From positions 3,720,001 through 3,784,000 of the forward strand of contig NC_010175.1 of assembly GCF_000018865.1 (NCBI RefSeq): a stretch of 64,000 bases of DNA, in the 5' to 3' direction. The notes beneath the pieces were generated by a model that had not been told where the DNA came from, searched no databases, and saw only the letters and a program-made list of their open reading frames with translations. Position numbers and translations under genes: made by a program. The stretch is from Chloroflexus aurantiacus J-10-fl (GTDB taxonomy: Bacteria; Chloroflexota; Chloroflexia; Chloroflexales; Chloroflexaceae). This document shows, one piece after another, positions 26,252 through 35,997 of this stretch (positions are counted from its first letter, which is position 1; each line of letters starts with the position of its first letter).

Positions 26252-28249
26252 ATGAGCGATGCCGATGGAGAGATTGTCTCGGTTGGAAGACCGGATCGCG
26301 CCGGAAAGAGTCGATTGGGTAGTGCTGTCTCACAGGTGGTTGTCGTTGCCGATGAGCGACCGTTTGCCGTCGCGTTGGCTGCTTACCAGCGGGCAGATAC
26401 GACGTTGTTGCCCCATTTTTACCTGGCTCGCGATGGCACGCGCTATCAATTGTTGACAGCCGGACGTGCCGGTTGGGGGGCCGGGCGGGCGATCTGGCGT
26501 CAGCGCTGGCGTAATCTTGATCGTAGTGCGTTGATTCTCTGCCTCGAAGCGCCTTCGGTCACCGATCTCAGTGAGGCGCAGGCGACAGTTCTGGCAGGCT
26601 GGCTCCCGGCGCTGGTTGCCCAACATCATCTGTCACTGGCCGATGTCGGGATGCTGGTGTCAGCGGCCAATGGTCAGGTGCGGTTGCAGCCGTATATTCC
26701 GCCTGCCCCGCCGGTAGAGCCTGCCCTCGATACGGCGTTCGTGCTGGGGAGTGGCGTGCGGTCGCCAGAGCAGGAGCTTTGGCTGGGTCTGGCTACGATT
26801 ACCTGGCGGCAACGGGGAGCGCAGTTGCGCCTTAATCAAGCCTTTTCGCTGTATTGGGGGAAGGTTGATCTGGGTGCACCGCTGGCACCTAACGAGCCGC
26901 CACCGGTGGCTGTCGATGGCAAGACGTACAATTTTCAGGTCTTTGCCCGCGATACGATCTTTAATGAAGGCACGCAGTACGCCGCTGTTCAGCGTTTGTC
27001 CGATCTGCTCGGCCCCGACATTGGGGCGATTCCGACTGCCGGTGTGAGCCGAGCGTTGATTGAGGCAAGTTATCGTAGTGCGCTCAAAGCCAGTGCCGCT
27101 CGCGCACCACTCGAAGGGAAGACGGAGTTTCGGGCCGATTGGAAATTTCATTTTGTCGCTCTGCAGGCCCGCCTTGGCCCGGCACTCAGTGGCAATTATG
27201 TGACTGCCGACCGCGCCTTTGCAGTGCAGGTCTTTGCCGGTGATACGCTCTATACCCCGATGAGTCAGCAGTCCGGTTGTTTCTTTCTCAGCCTGACCGA
27301 TCCGGCCAGTCCGCAGTACGCTCTCATCTGGGCCGAGACCTGTAAGGTGGCCGGGATTCCGTATCTGCCTACCGATCCGTTTCATCAGCGGGCTATCGAA
27401 TTGAAGTTGGGCACGCCGTTGAGCGGGGTCATGCGTGAGACGATTAACGGGCAGGTCTATGATGTGCAGGTCTTTGCGTATGATACGTTGTACCGGGGCA
27501 GTGATGGGGTCATTCGCCGTATGAGCGAACTGCCGCGTCCGGCTGAGGTGCAGAACTGGCAGCCCAAACCGGTTGCGCAACCGGTACAACCGACGCCGGC
27601 ACCGCAACCTGCACCGGCACCGGCGCCATCGCCATCACCGTCACCATCACCTGCCGTTGATGTGCGCAATGCCCCGGAGGTGGTACGGGCGGGTGAGCCG
27701 CGTCGCGATCCCAACTGGCCACCCAAACCTGATTTCAACATCCTGACCGACCGGAACAATCAGCGTGAGCAGGTGCTGGGGAAGATTGAGTGGGTACGGC
27801 GGAGTGGTGATGATATTACGATCACAAATGATTGGGTTGCCCGTCACATTATCGAGGTGCATATTCCGCAATTGGAGCGTTTTCGGAATACCAACGGTGG
27901 GCGGATTAAGTTTCATCGGGTCGCTGCCGACCAGTTACGGCGGTTGTGGCAGGCATGGGAAGATGCCGGTCTGCTCCATTTGGTGCTAACATTTGACGGG
28001 GCCTGGTGGCCACGGACGATCCGCAGCAATCCGACGACGTTGAGTAATCACGCTTACGGGACGGCGTTTGATATTAATGCGCAGTGGAACGGCTTTTACA
28101 AGCCGGCGGCGCTGGTTGGTGATCGCGGTTCGGTGCGTGAACTGGTACCCATTGCCAATGCCCTCGGTTTCTTCTGGGGTGGTCACTGGAACTACGATGG
28201 CAGGGGAGCCAGTGATGGTATGCATTTTGAGTGGGCAGTTGCCCGTTGA
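26252..28249 (+). CDS. Cell-wall M15 peptidase with degenerate amidase-like N-terminus and central repeats
   Basis: This 665-residue protein starts with ATGAGCGATG behind CGGAG. Residues 25-150 resemble an Amidase_2/PGRP domain (PHFYLARDGTRYQLL, GWGAGRAIWRQRWRN) but the zinc histidines are missing. Three repeated blocks follow with the core QVFAxDTxY at about 228, 325 and 406. A Pro/Ala/Ser-rich linker covers about 440-475. The C-terminal M15/VanY-type domain (about 495-665) keeps its zinc ligands in SNHAYGTAFDIN and GMHFEW and should be an active D-Ala-D-Ala or L,D-type peptidase. No signal peptide is visible, which is odd for a wall enzyme. It heads a tight run with SDR, transaldolase and kinase genes (15 bases to the next). 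Confidence 0.82.
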   Translation: MSDADGEIVSVGRPDRAGKSRLGSAVSQVVVVADERPFAVALAAYQRADTTLLPHFYLARDGTRYQLLTAGRAGWGAGRAIWRQRWRNLDRSALILCLEAPSVTDLSEAQATVLAGWLPALVAQHHLSLADVGMLVSAANGQVRLQPYIPPAPPVEPALDTAFVLGSGVRSPEQELWLGLATITWRQRGAQLRLNQAFSLYWGKVDLGAPLAPNEPPPVAVDGKTYNFQVFARDTIFNEGTQYAAVQRLSDLLGPDIGAIPTAGVSRALIEASYRSALKASAARAPLEGKTEFRADWKFHFVALQARLGPALSGNYVTADRAFAVQVFAGDTLYTPMSQQSGCFFLSLTDPASPQYALIWAETCKVAGIPYLPTDPFHQRAIELKLGTPLSGVMRETINGQVYDVQVFAYDTLYRGSDGVIRRMSELPRPAEVQNWQPKPVAQPVQPTPAPQPAPAPAPSPSPSPSPAVDVRNAPEVVRAGEPRRDPNWPPKPDFNILTDRNNQREQVLGKIEWVRRSGDDITITNDWVARHIIEVHIPQLERFRNTNGGRIKFHRVAADQLRRLWQAWEDAGLLHLVLTFDGAWWPRTIRSNPTTLSNHAYGTAFDINAQWNGFYKPAALVGDRGSVRELVPIANALGFFWGGHWNYDGRGASDGMHFEWAVAR

Positions 28250-28264
28250 GCAAAGGAGCGCATC

Positions 28265-29023
28265 ATGCAACTGCAAGGGTTGAGTGTCCTCGTTACCGGT
28301 GGTGCATCCGGTCTGGGCGCAGCGACGGCTGAGCGATTGGCCGGGGCCGGCGCACGAGTAACGATTGCTGATTTGAACGAAGCTGCCGGTACGGAACTGG
28401 CGGAGCGGATCGGGGGGCAATTTGTGCGCACCGATGTCACCGATCCGGCGCAGTGTGCTGCGGCTGTCAGCGCCGCGGCTGCGCAGCAGGGGCTGCACGT
28501 TCTGGTATGTTGCGCCGGGATCGTGCTGGCCGAGCGGATGCTTGGTCGGGAAGGCGTGCATGATCCGGCGCGTTTCAAGCGGGTGATCGAGGTCAATTTG
28601 ATTGGTACCTTTCAAATGATGCTGTACGCTGCCCAGGCGATGAGTCAGAATCAGCCGAACGATGAGGGCGAGCGTGGTGTTATCATCAATACGGCGTCGA
28701 TTGCGGCCTTCGATGGGCAGATCGGGCAGGTAGCCTACGCTGCTTCAAAGGCGGGGGTGGTTGGGATGGCACTACCGGCAGCGCGGGAGCTGGCCCGCTT
28801 TGGGATTCGGGTGATGACAATCGCGCCGGGTATTTTTGATACGGCCATGATGGCGAGTCTGCCGGCGGCTGCCCGTGAGTCGCTTGGTGCCCAGGTGCCG
28901 TTTCCACCGCGACTGGGGCGACCTGCCGAGTACGCAGCATTGGCCCAACATATCATTGAAAATCCGATGTTGAACGGAGAAGTTATTCGGCTCGATGGCG
29001 CGATTCGGATGGCGCCAAAATAA
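28265..29023 (+). CDS. Short-chain dehydrogenase, 3-hydroxyacyl-CoA dehydrogenase type-2-like
   Basis: This 252-residue classical SDR has the cofactor motif [15 protein letters not shown] (about 11-25), an acidic residue after strand 2 (ADLNEA) that favours NAD, the structural CCAG (NNAG variant) and the catalytic Ser in INTASIAAF followed by YAASK. The C-terminal text [14 protein letters not shown] and [19 protein letters not shown] resembles human HSD17B10 and its bacterial relatives, which oxidise 3-hydroxyacyl-CoA. It lies between the M15 gene and transaldolase with gaps of 15 and 12 bases, so it is co-transcribed, although the pathways are unrelated at first sight. Confidence 0.9.
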   Translation: MQLQGLSVLVTGGASGLGAATAERLAGAGARVTIADLNEAAGTELAERIGGQFVRTDVTDPAQCAAAVSAAAAQQGLHVLVCCAGIVLAERMLGREGVHDPARFKRVIEVNLIGTFQMMLYAAQAMSQNQPNDEGERGVIINTASIAAFDGQIGQVAYAASKAGVVGMALPAARELARFGIRVMTIAPGIFDTAMMASLPAAARESLGAQVPFPPRLGRPAEYAALAQHIIENPMLNGEVIRLDGAIRMAPK

Positions 29024-29035
29024 CGGAGGAGACTA

Positions 29036-29689
29036 ATGCAAATCTATCTCGATACGGCAAATCTGGCCGAGATTCGTGAAGCAGCCAGTTGGGGCATTCT
29101 TAGCGGGGTGACGACGAACCCGACCCTCATTGCTCGTGAAAAAGGAGCTGATTTTAAGGCGATCATCACCGAAATTGCCGAGCTGGTTGATGGGCCGATC
29201 AGTGCCGAGACCATCTCGCTCGATGCCGAGGGAATGGTGCGCGAGGGGCTGGAGTACGCCTCGTGGCATCCGAATGTGATCATCAAGGTACCGAGTACAA
29301 CCGAAGGGTTGCGGGCGGTGAGCCAACTGGCTAAACACGGCATTCGCTGCAATGTGACGCTCTGTTTCAATTCGGTGCAGGCGTTACTGGCGGCGCGGGC
29401 CGGTGCGTTTATCATCAGCCCGTTCGTTGGCCGCGTCGATGATACTGGTGTTGATGGAATGGCGTTGATTCGGGAGATTGCCGGTATTTATCGCCAGGAT
29501 CGTGAAATTACCACCAAAATCCTGGCCGCCTCGATCCGCCATCCGCGGCATATTGTCGAGGCGGCGCTGGCCGGTGCCGATATTGCGACCTGCCCGTTTA
29601 AGGTCTTGCAACAGGCGATGCGCCATCCGTTAACCGACCGCGGCATCGAGCAATTTCTGGCCGATTGGAAATCGCGCATGAGTTCCTGA
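29036..29689 (+). CDS. Transaldolase / fructose-6-phosphate aldolase-type (TalC/FSA group)
   Basis: This 217-residue protein belongs to the short decameric transaldolase group. It shows [16 protein letters not shown], the [10 protein letters not shown] loop, the Schiff-base lysine in NVIIKVPST (about residue 84) and [19 protein letters not shown]. It would transfer dihydroxyacetone units in the pentose phosphate pathway or cleave fructose 6-phosphate. Sequence by eye cannot separate the two. GGAGGAG lies before the ATG. The next gene, a sugar/nucleoside kinase, starts 9 bases on. Confidence 0.93.
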   Translation: MQIYLDTANLAEIREAASWGILSGVTTNPTLIAREKGADFKAIITEIAELVDGPISAETISLDAEGMVREGLEYASWHPNVIIKVPSTTEGLRAVSQLAKHGIRCNVTLCFNSVQALLAARAGAFIISPFVGRVDDTGVDGMALIREIAGIYRQDREITTKILAASIRHPRHIVEAALAGADIATCPFKVLQQAMRHPLTDRGIEQFLADWKSRMSS

Positions 29690-29698
29690 GTTTACGCT

Positions 29699-30559
29699 AT
29701 GCGAGAACATCCGCTTATGCTTGGGCTGGTTGGCGCCAGCGGCTCCGGGAAGACAACCCTGACCCAGGGGATTGTGCGTCTGCTCGGTGCCCATGGCGTC
29801 ACACCGGTCAATCTTGATGACTACCTGCGCTACAGTCGGGCTGAGCGTGCCGTGCGCGGTATGACCGACGCCGATCCGGCGGCGATAGATTTGGATCGCA
29901 TGGCGGCTGATCTGGTTGCGCTGCGGGCCGGTCGAACTATCGAGAAGCCGGTCTACGACCATACGATTGGTGCGCCACGGGGAAGTGAACGCGTTGCACC
30001 GACCGGCCTGGTTATTGCCTATGGTGCGCTCACGCTTACCCCACCGGTGCAGGTTGAATTATTCGATTTGACTGTCTATTTTGATCCGCATCCTGCACTA
30101 TACCGTCGCTGGCGGGAAGAGCGAGATGTTCTTCAGCGTGGGTATACGTTGGCTGAGGTGCAGGCCGCATGGCCGGCACGTGAACGTGACATTCAGCAGT
30201 ACATCGTCGTGCAGCGTCCATTGGCCGATGTCGTTGTGCGTTTTGTGCCGGGGGAAACCGGCATTGACCTGCACCTGCTGTTGCGCCGCCGGGCATTGAC
30301 GTTCGAGATGGCAGATGTTGGGCAGGAAACCGGATCATCGGCGGTGCAGATACAGCAGCTTGCGGCTGATGAGGATGGACTGCCGGCTGTGCTGGTCACC
30401 GCCACATCCGATCCCGCCCTGGATCGCCTGAGTGAGGCATTGCGTGCGCGTTTACCGCGCAGTGGTCAGGTAACGGGTGACTCGCTCAACGCTACCCATC
30501 CAACGCTGCGATTTGCCCAAACGCTGATTGCGACGTTGCTCCTGCATAAATCGCTGTGA
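29699..30559 (+). CDS. Phosphoribulokinase/uridine kinase-family P-loop kinase
   Basis: This 286-residue protein has Walker A GASGSGKTTL at residues 13-22, the lid and base region NLDDYLRYSRAERA, a PVYDHTIGAPRGSE segment typical of PRK/URK enzymes (substrate loop), and DLTVYFDPHPALYRRWREERDV with the phosphate-binding arginines. The family includes phosphoribulokinase, uridine kinase and relatives of unknown substrate. There is no RuBisCO nearby, and Chloroflexus-type bacteria fix CO2 by the 3-hydroxypropionate route, so the substrate may be another sugar phosphate or nucleoside. It is co-directional with and 9 bases from the transaldolase gene. Confidence 0.85.
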   Translation: MREHPLMLGLVGASGSGKTTLTQGIVRLLGAHGVTPVNLDDYLRYSRAERAVRGMTDADPAAIDLDRMAADLVALRAGRTIEKPVYDHTIGAPRGSERVAPTGLVIAYGALTLTPPVQVELFDLTVYFDPHPALYRRWREERDVLQRGYTLAEVQAAWPARERDIQQYIVVQRPLADVVVRFVPGETGIDLHLLLRRRALTFEMADVGQETGSSAVQIQQLAADEDGLPAVLVTATSDPALDRLSEALRARLPRSGQVTGDSLNATHPTLRFAQTLIATLLLHKSL

Positions 30560-30590
30560 CGTCAGGAACACGTTGTGGCCGGTATGAATG

Positions 30591-30619
30591 GGTAGGCGAA
30601 GGCATTGTCTTCGCCTACC
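30591..30619. terminator. Hairpin between convergent kinase and E1 genes
   Basis: GGTAGGCGAAG and CTTCGCCTACC form a perfect 11-bp stem around a 7-base loop, about 30 bases after the kinase stop. No clear T run follows. The position between two convergent genes supports a bidirectional terminator. Confidence 0.6.
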
Positions 30620-30749
30620 GTATGCGGTGGTGTAACCGGTAGTTTGTCGAAAAACCGGCGATCCTGCCCATACAGGCCGCAAGCGCTCAGTGTAGAAGCC
30701 ATACTCCCGCATCTGGTGAGCGTATTCAGGTCGTGACCTAACCCCCGCA

Positions 30750-33074
30750 TCAGCCGCTATACACTTCATCTACCAGCTCAAACGCACTCTCGACAATCGA
30801 CATCGAATCGAGATGGAAGGCTCGATAGAGATCATCGCGGCTTCCCGATTGACCAAAACGATCAACTCCGTGCGCTCGCAAGGGCACGCCGAAGACCGAT
30901 CCGAGCCATGCCAGCGCGTGCGACGCAGCGTCATGCACCGTGACGATAGGTGCTTTACGTTCGTCTGGCAGGAAGAGCCAGCTCAAATCGTCGCCATGCC
31001 GCCAGTGTTCGTAAACCCGGCGGGCACTGGTCAGGTTGATGACGTTGACGGCAACCCCTTCCCGCTGCAAATAATGGGCTGCGCTCACCGCTTCGGGAAC
31101 CAGCACACCACTGGTCACAATATGTACGAGTGGGGATCGCGCCTGATCGCGATAGTCTGTACGGTCGATCAGCCGGTAGCCACCACGCAGAACCTGCCGA
31201 CGTAGTTCAGCGGTACCGAACCGATCAAGCGCGGGTTGCAATAAACTCTGGTCGATTGGCCGGGTCGAGAGGCGCAGGTAGCTGGCTGAGCCGTTCGGAT
31301 CGAGACACAGGCGCAGGGCTTCGTGCAGCAGCCAGGCTGTCTCAAGCGCAAAACAGGGTTCAAAACTCGCCAGTTGCGGTAGTTCCATCCCCAACGAAGC
31401 GGTGACCGATGACTGATGGGCGCCACCTTCAGGTGAGAGCGTAATGCCACTCGGTGTGCCGACAACAATAAAGCGTGCACCTGAATACAGGCCGTAAATG
31501 AAGGCATCAAGCCCGCGACAGACAAACGGGTCGTACACCGTACCAATCGGAATCAGCGGCTCCCCAATGAGATCGCCGGCGATACCGAACATGCCCAGCA
31601 GCATAAAGAGATTCATCTCCGAGATGCCCAACTCGATATGCTGCCCACCCGGCCAGCGTCGCCAGCGCAACATACGGTAGGCTTCGGTTTCAAAGTCTGG
31701 TTCTTCGCGCCGGGCAAACACACCGGTCTTGTTGATCCAGCCGGCCAGGTTGGTAGACACCGAAACATCAGGTGATGCGGTGACGATGCGTTCGCGCAGG
31801 CCGGCGATGTCGGCAAGTCGCACCATAAAGCGTCCGAATGTGTCCTGGGTGCTGACTGTACCGCTGGTCGGGACGGTAATCTCATCGGGTAATGGGATGG
31901 CTGGTGGCGAAAGCGGGGGCGTCGCCACACCGTAGAGTCGTTTGGCCGCTTCCGCGCACAATTTCCCGCCCGGCGAATCCTCCGGCAGCCGATCCCATTC
32001 GTGGCCGGGTGGAATGGCAAACTGTTCGCGCAGGGCTTCGATCTGCTCTGGGCTAAGGAGCATCGAGTGGTTGAGCGGATTGCCGGCAATCGGTAAACCC
32101 CACCCTTTGATCGTATAGGCAAAAATGATGGTTGGTCGGCGCGGTTCGGCATCGGCTGCGGCCAGCGTCGCCAGGAGTTCGCTTACATCGTGACCACCCA
32201 GGTTGGCCAGGGTTGCCGGTAACTCATCGTCAGGCACCTGTGCCAACAGACGGGCCAATCGCTCATCGTTATTGATCAGTCGTGGACGTAGATCGCGACC
32301 ATTGAGTCGAATGAGAGCCTGATACTCCTCGTTACTCATCTCGTCAATGCGCGCACGTAGCGCCTCGCCGTCCGGTTGGGCAAAGAGCGCTTGAAGTCGC
32401 CGACCATATTTGGCTTCCAACACCCGCCAGCCGCTCTCGGCAAACAATCGCTTGAGATGGGCAGCGCGAATACCAGGCACTACCCGATCCAGACTCTGAC
32501 GGTTAAGGTCAACGATCCAGAGCAGATTGTCGAGCTGATCGAGCGCCGGATCGATCACCGCCTCCCAAACGTTCCCTTCATCGAGTTCAGCATCACCGAC
32601 CAGCGCGATGAAGCGTTGGGTCGCCGGTTTGCCGAAGTGGGCTTCAATGTAGTGAGCACTGAGCGCGGCGAAGGCCGGGGCTACTGCCCCCAGACCAACC
32701 GATCCGGTTGAGAAATCGGGCGCATCAGGGTCTTTGGTGCGTGACGGATAAGCCTGCAAACCGCCAAATGCCCGCAGTTGCGTGAGATAGCGGGCATCGA
32801 GCCGACCGAGCAAGTACTGGAGCGCATGATAGGCTGGTGAAGCGTGTGGCTTAATCGAGACCCGGTCACCAGGTCGCAGATAACACAAATACAACGTGGT
32901 TAATATCGTCACCATTGACGCAGAAGAAGCCTGATGACCACCCACCTTTACCCCATCCAGATTGGGACGCACATGGTTAGCGTGATGGATCATCAGCGTT
33001 GACAGCCAGAGCACGCGCTGTTGCACCTCTTCAATGGCGCTAATCAGCGCAGGGTTTGGCTCAGTGTGGGGCAT
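30750..33074 (-). CDS. AceE-like homodimeric E1 (thiamine diphosphate) enzyme, transketolase superfamily
   Basis: This 774-residue enzyme follows AceE-type pyruvate dehydrogenase E1 along its length. GGHQASSASM (about 46) and the HASPAYHALQYLLGRL histidine stretch come first. The thiamine diphosphate motif GDAELDEGN continues to NLLWIVDLNRQSL. Then come NLGGHD, IIFAYTIKGWG, the glutamate-bearing ELGISEMNLFMLLG of the pyrimidine domain, and the C-terminal HGVDRFGQSGSRDDLYRAF. The family's roughly 80-residue N-terminal part, which in AceE binds the E2 core, is missing. It may thus be a free 2-oxo acid decarboxylase or a transketolase-type enzyme. No E2 or E3 gene is nearby. It is convergent with the transaldolase/kinase run. 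Confidence 0.82.
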   Translation of the reverse strand: MPHTEPNPALISAIEEVQQRVLWLSTLMIHHANHVRPNLDGVKVGGHQASSASMVTILTTLYLCYLRPGDRVSIKPHASPAYHALQYLLGRLDARYLTQLRAFGGLQAYPSRTKDPDAPDFSTGSVGLGAVAPAFAALSAHYIEAHFGKPATQRFIALVGDAELDEGNVWEAVIDPALDQLDNLLWIVDLNRQSLDRVVPGIRAAHLKRLFAESGWRVLEAKYGRRLQALFAQPDGEALRARIDEMSNEEYQALIRLNGRDLRPRLINNDERLARLLAQVPDDELPATLANLGGHDVSELLATLAAADAEPRRPTIIFAYTIKGWGLPIAGNPLNHSMLLSPEQIEALREQFAIPPGHEWDRLPEDSPGGKLCAEAAKRLYGVATPPLSPPAIPLPDEITVPTSGTVSTQDTFGRFMVRLADIAGLRERIVTASPDVSVSTNLAGWINKTGVFARREEPDFETEAYRMLRWRRWPGGQHIELGISEMNLFMLLGMFGIAGDLIGEPLIPIGTVYDPFVCRGLDAFIYGLYSGARFIVVGTPSGITLSPEGGAHQSSVTASLGMELPQLASFEPCFALETAWLLHEALRLCLDPNGSASYLRLSTRPIDQSLLQPALDRFGTAELRRQVLRGGYRLIDRTDYRDQARSPLVHIVTSGVLVPEAVSAAHYLQREGVAVNVINLTSARRVYEHWRHGDDLSWLFLPDERKAPIVTVHDAASHALAWLGSVFGVPLRAHGVDRFGQSGSRDDLYRAFHLDSMSIVESAFELVDEVYSG

Positions 33075-34392
33075 ACATTGCTCCTCTTCATTTATTGTGC
33101 GGGGCCGAATCTATTATAGCATTCCTCCGCTCTGCTCTCATCGGGAGAGTGGGGAGTGGCGTGCTCCCCTTCCTTCGCCGCGAGCTGGGAGTGCGCGCCT
33201 CCGGTGCGCAGGTACCGGTACCATTCCCGCACGCGCCAGTTGTGCACGTGCTCGCCGGATGGTAGGTCCTCCGTTTGGGCTGGGGAGTGCCTTAGCGGCT
33301 GTGCCTGCCTGAACATCGCCGCAGGTACCGCCCGGCTCCCTGCACTGGTGGTGGCACCCCGCAGAGCATGGAACGTCGCGGCAAGCATTGGTGGCGTGGG
33401 GGCTTACCTCATCCCCCCAGCCTCCGCTCCGCTCCCGTTGCAGGCTATGCATTACCCACAACTGGTGCCAACCACGTGCGTATCAGCGGGGATGATCGCC
33501 ATAAGTGCTGTTGTGGGCGACTGGCTCGGTGGCAGTGCGCCGCTCCAGCCGTGTCAGCATGTGCTGGATGAATTGCCGTACCCGCTCGTTATGCGCGTGT
33601 CGCGCGGTGTGGAGTGCGGCAGCCATGCTGCCGCGCCAGCCGTGCTCACGATCCGGCGCGGATTGTAGCGGACTCTCGTGCCGGTACGTGACTCTGATGA
33701 GGGGGATGGCTGAACGCAGGCCGGCAGCCTGCCCCACAGCGTGCTCGTACCGGTGGTGCATAGGGGCGGGTTCCGTAGGGGCGGGTTCTCAACCCGCCCC
33801 TACGGACGGTATCTGTACCGTTCACCTGACTATCCACGGGATGCGGTCGATGGGCATGTCTTGCACCGCGTGCAATGGATGGTTGTTCAGATGTGATCGC
33901 AGCCGCTACGCTCCCCGCTCCCGCGCAGCGCTATGCCTTACCCATACCCAGGTTGTCACCTTCTTCGCTCATGAGCAGCGCCTATCTCATTGTGCGCGAT
34001 CCTGGGCACTATCGCGTTGCATCGCTGTCACGTGGCTCTCACGTCACGAACGGGCAGCGGATGGTCGCAGTGGTGGCGGCGGTAGCCAGTGTGTCAGACC
34101 GTGGGGCAGGCTGGAAGCCTGTCAGCGGGGTCAGCGCCTGCTGGCGATGGAGAGGATGCCTCTCCACGCGGGCTGGAAGTCCGCGCCACGGGGAGCGCGT
34201 GCAGCCCGGCCTAACGCAGCGTGACATGTGGGTAATGCATAGCCTCGCTGGGGGGAGGAACAGACAAAATATACGAACGAACCCACCGTTTATCGCATCA
34301 GAACGTCCCAGTGCAGCTCGCCGTTCTCCCCGCTCCCGCACTGCGGGAGTGAGGCCGGGGTGGAGGTGAGTCGCATAACCCCTCCATTGGTA
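33075..34392. repeat. Second block of non-coding dispersed repeats
   Basis: The block separates the E1 gene from the HerA-type gene. The part 33440-34246 is the inverted partner of 8727-9535. A hairpin element lies at 33590-33672, and the palindrome CCGTAGGGGCGGGTT-CTC-AACCCGCCCCTACGG, split here as in the first block, is at 33773-33805. No gene is supported. The frame 33505-34224 reads only repeat text. Confidence 0.85.
33440..34246 (-). repeat. Long repeat cassette, inverted partner of 8727-9535
   Basis: Order and text follow the complement of 8727-9535 from GCTATGCATTACCCAC to GCAGCGTGACATGTGGG. Small substitutions and some different short segments are present throughout. Confidence 0.8.
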
Positions 34393-35997
34393 TCAATCTG
34401 GAAATAGCTCATCCACCTCTTGCTGGGCCTGTACCAGATCAACTGCACGCCGGGTGCGTTGCTCGATATAGCGGTAAAACTGTTCATCGTAGGCACGGGT
34501 TTGCACCACGACCGGCATGGGTACTGCGTGGCCAAGCACAAGTGCCTGCTGGCGGGTGTCGAGGTTGGCCAGCACAGCGCGGAGCCGGGCGCTACCGCCG
34601 ACACCGGTGAATACGGCGTCTATATCGTGTTCATCACTCAGGAGAGCGGTGATGCGCGTACCGAGCTGGCTGAGTACCTCGCTGTCGATAGAAGAGGGCC
34701 GCTGATCAACGACCAGCAGGGTGACGCTATACTTGCGCATTTCGCGGGCAATCGTACCGAAGATGGTTTGTCGCGCCAGGCGTGGGTTAAGGAATTTGTG
34801 CGCTTCTTCGATAGTGATCATGAGCGGGCGCGGGCGATCTGCTTCATTTTTAGTCTGAAGATAGCGTTCGGTTTGTTCGCGCCAGCGCTGGTGGATGCGC
34901 CGGGTGAGGATGTTGGCAACCAGCATGTAGGCTAATGGATCATCGTAACGACCAAAACTCAACACTACGTGCCGTCCGGCCATCAGCGCATTAATGAGAT
35001 GATCGACGGGCGATAGATCCGCCTGATCCCGAACAAAGCCGAGACGTTTCAATTGCAAGGTCTTGCGCTTGAGGGCTTGTAGCGAGGCCAGACTGGCGCT
35101 CTTCTGTTCGGCAAATGCCTTCAAGGCTTCCTGATCCATCTCCCACAACGCCGCCAGCCATTGAGCGCGGTACTCGTCAACCAGTAATTCGGCTGTCTCG
35201 GCAGCAGTGGGATTGAGATTCAGCTCTTCGCTCAACAACAGCACATCTTCCGGTTCGATCTGATTGTAGCCGATCACAATCTCGCCATCGATCTGCCCGT
35301 GATTGAACGCGCTATCGGCCAGACTGTACACCAGGACGCGGCTTCCGAAGAGCTGACGCAACCCCTTAACAAAATGACTCCCTTCTGAGCGGGCCGTCCA
35401 TCCATATTCATTGTGCATATCGAAGATCAGATTAGAGGCCACGTCGCTCAGAATCACGCCGCACACCAGCAGGCGGGTCAGAAAGCTCTTGCCGGTACCA
35501 CTCTTCCCAAAGACGCCGTTCGAGCGCTCGACCAGGCGATTCAGGTCGATACATACCGGCACCGCCATATCGAGCGGCGTTCCGATCATAAACCGGCTCC
35601 CCTCTTCCTGGCCAAACACCTGCGTGAAGTCAGCTTCGCTGGCCTCGTAGAGTGGGGCGAAATGAGGTGGCACTGTTTTAACCGGCAATAAATCAGCGTC
35701 TCCGTCGAGAGGCAGCATCAGGCGAAGATCGAGCCGAAGTTCGCCATAGGTCGTGGTACCGCTGAGCACACTGGCAAAAAACTCGTCGGCTGGCGGTGGA
35801 TCGATCATCACCTTTGGTGTGGTTGCCCCAAGCCGGACATCGGTCACCATCGAGAAAAATGTGAAGCGCTGGCCCTTCACGACCACGAACTTACCAACGC
35901 GCATATCTTCAACCGACGTACCGGCATCGAGTCGTACCGTTAAACCCTCTTGAAGCGAACCGCCGGTGACCACACCGAGCCGTTGCCGTTGCTGCAT
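34393..35997 (-). CDS. HerA-type DNA-translocating ATPase (DUF87)
   Basis: This 534-residue protein starts at the ATG at 35997 (MQQRQRLGVVTGGSLQ). A longer frame to 36318 would run under the divergent receiver gene and has no family match. Residues 1-100 form the beta-barrel HAS domain, Walker A is GKSGTGKSFLTRLL at about 160, Walker B is LMITIEEAHKFL at about 395, and an arginine-finger region QRPSSIDSEVLSQLGTR follows. HerA hexamers pump DNA and usually work with the nuclease NurA in end resection or with defence effectors. Neither NurA nor a defence partner is adjacent here. Convergence with the repeat block is on its 3' side. Confidence 0.9.
   Translation of the reverse strand: MQQRQRLGVVTGGSLQEGLTVRLDAGTSVEDMRVGKFVVVKGQRFTFFSMVTDVRLGATTPKVMIDPPPADEFFASVLSGTTTYGELRLDLRLMLPLDGDADLLPVKTVPPHFAPLYEASEADFTQVFGQEEGSRFMIGTPLDMAVPVCIDLNRLVERSNGVFGKSGTGKSFLTRLLVCGVILSDVASNLIFDMHNEYGWTARSEGSHFVKGLRQLFGSRVLVYSLADSAFNHGQIDGEIVIGYNQIEPEDVLLLSEELNLNPTAAETAELLVDEYRAQWLAALWEMDQEALKAFAEQKSASLASLQALKRKTLQLKRLGFVRDQADLSPVDHLINALMAGRHVVLSFGRYDDPLAYMLVANILTRRIHQRWREQTERYLQTKNEADRPRPLMITIEEAHKFLNPRLARQTIFGTIAREMRKYSVTLLVVDQRPSSIDSEVLSQLGTRITALLSDEHDIDAVFTGVGGSARLRAVLANLDTRQQALVLGHAVPMPVVVQTRAYDEQFYRYIEQRTRRAVDLVQAQQEVDELFPD

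Noticed and set aside
26660-27607. Minus-strand frame of 315 residues
   Set aside because: It is antisense to the M15 peptidase gene, whose domains and ribosome site are clear.
29699-30559. Phosphoribulokinase as evidence for a Calvin cycle
   Set aside because: The family also includes uridine kinase and others; no RuBisCO or other cycle gene is in the window.
33505-34224. Plus-strand frame of 239 residues
   Set aside because: It reads the inverted repeat cassette; the same text is non-coding at 8727-9535.
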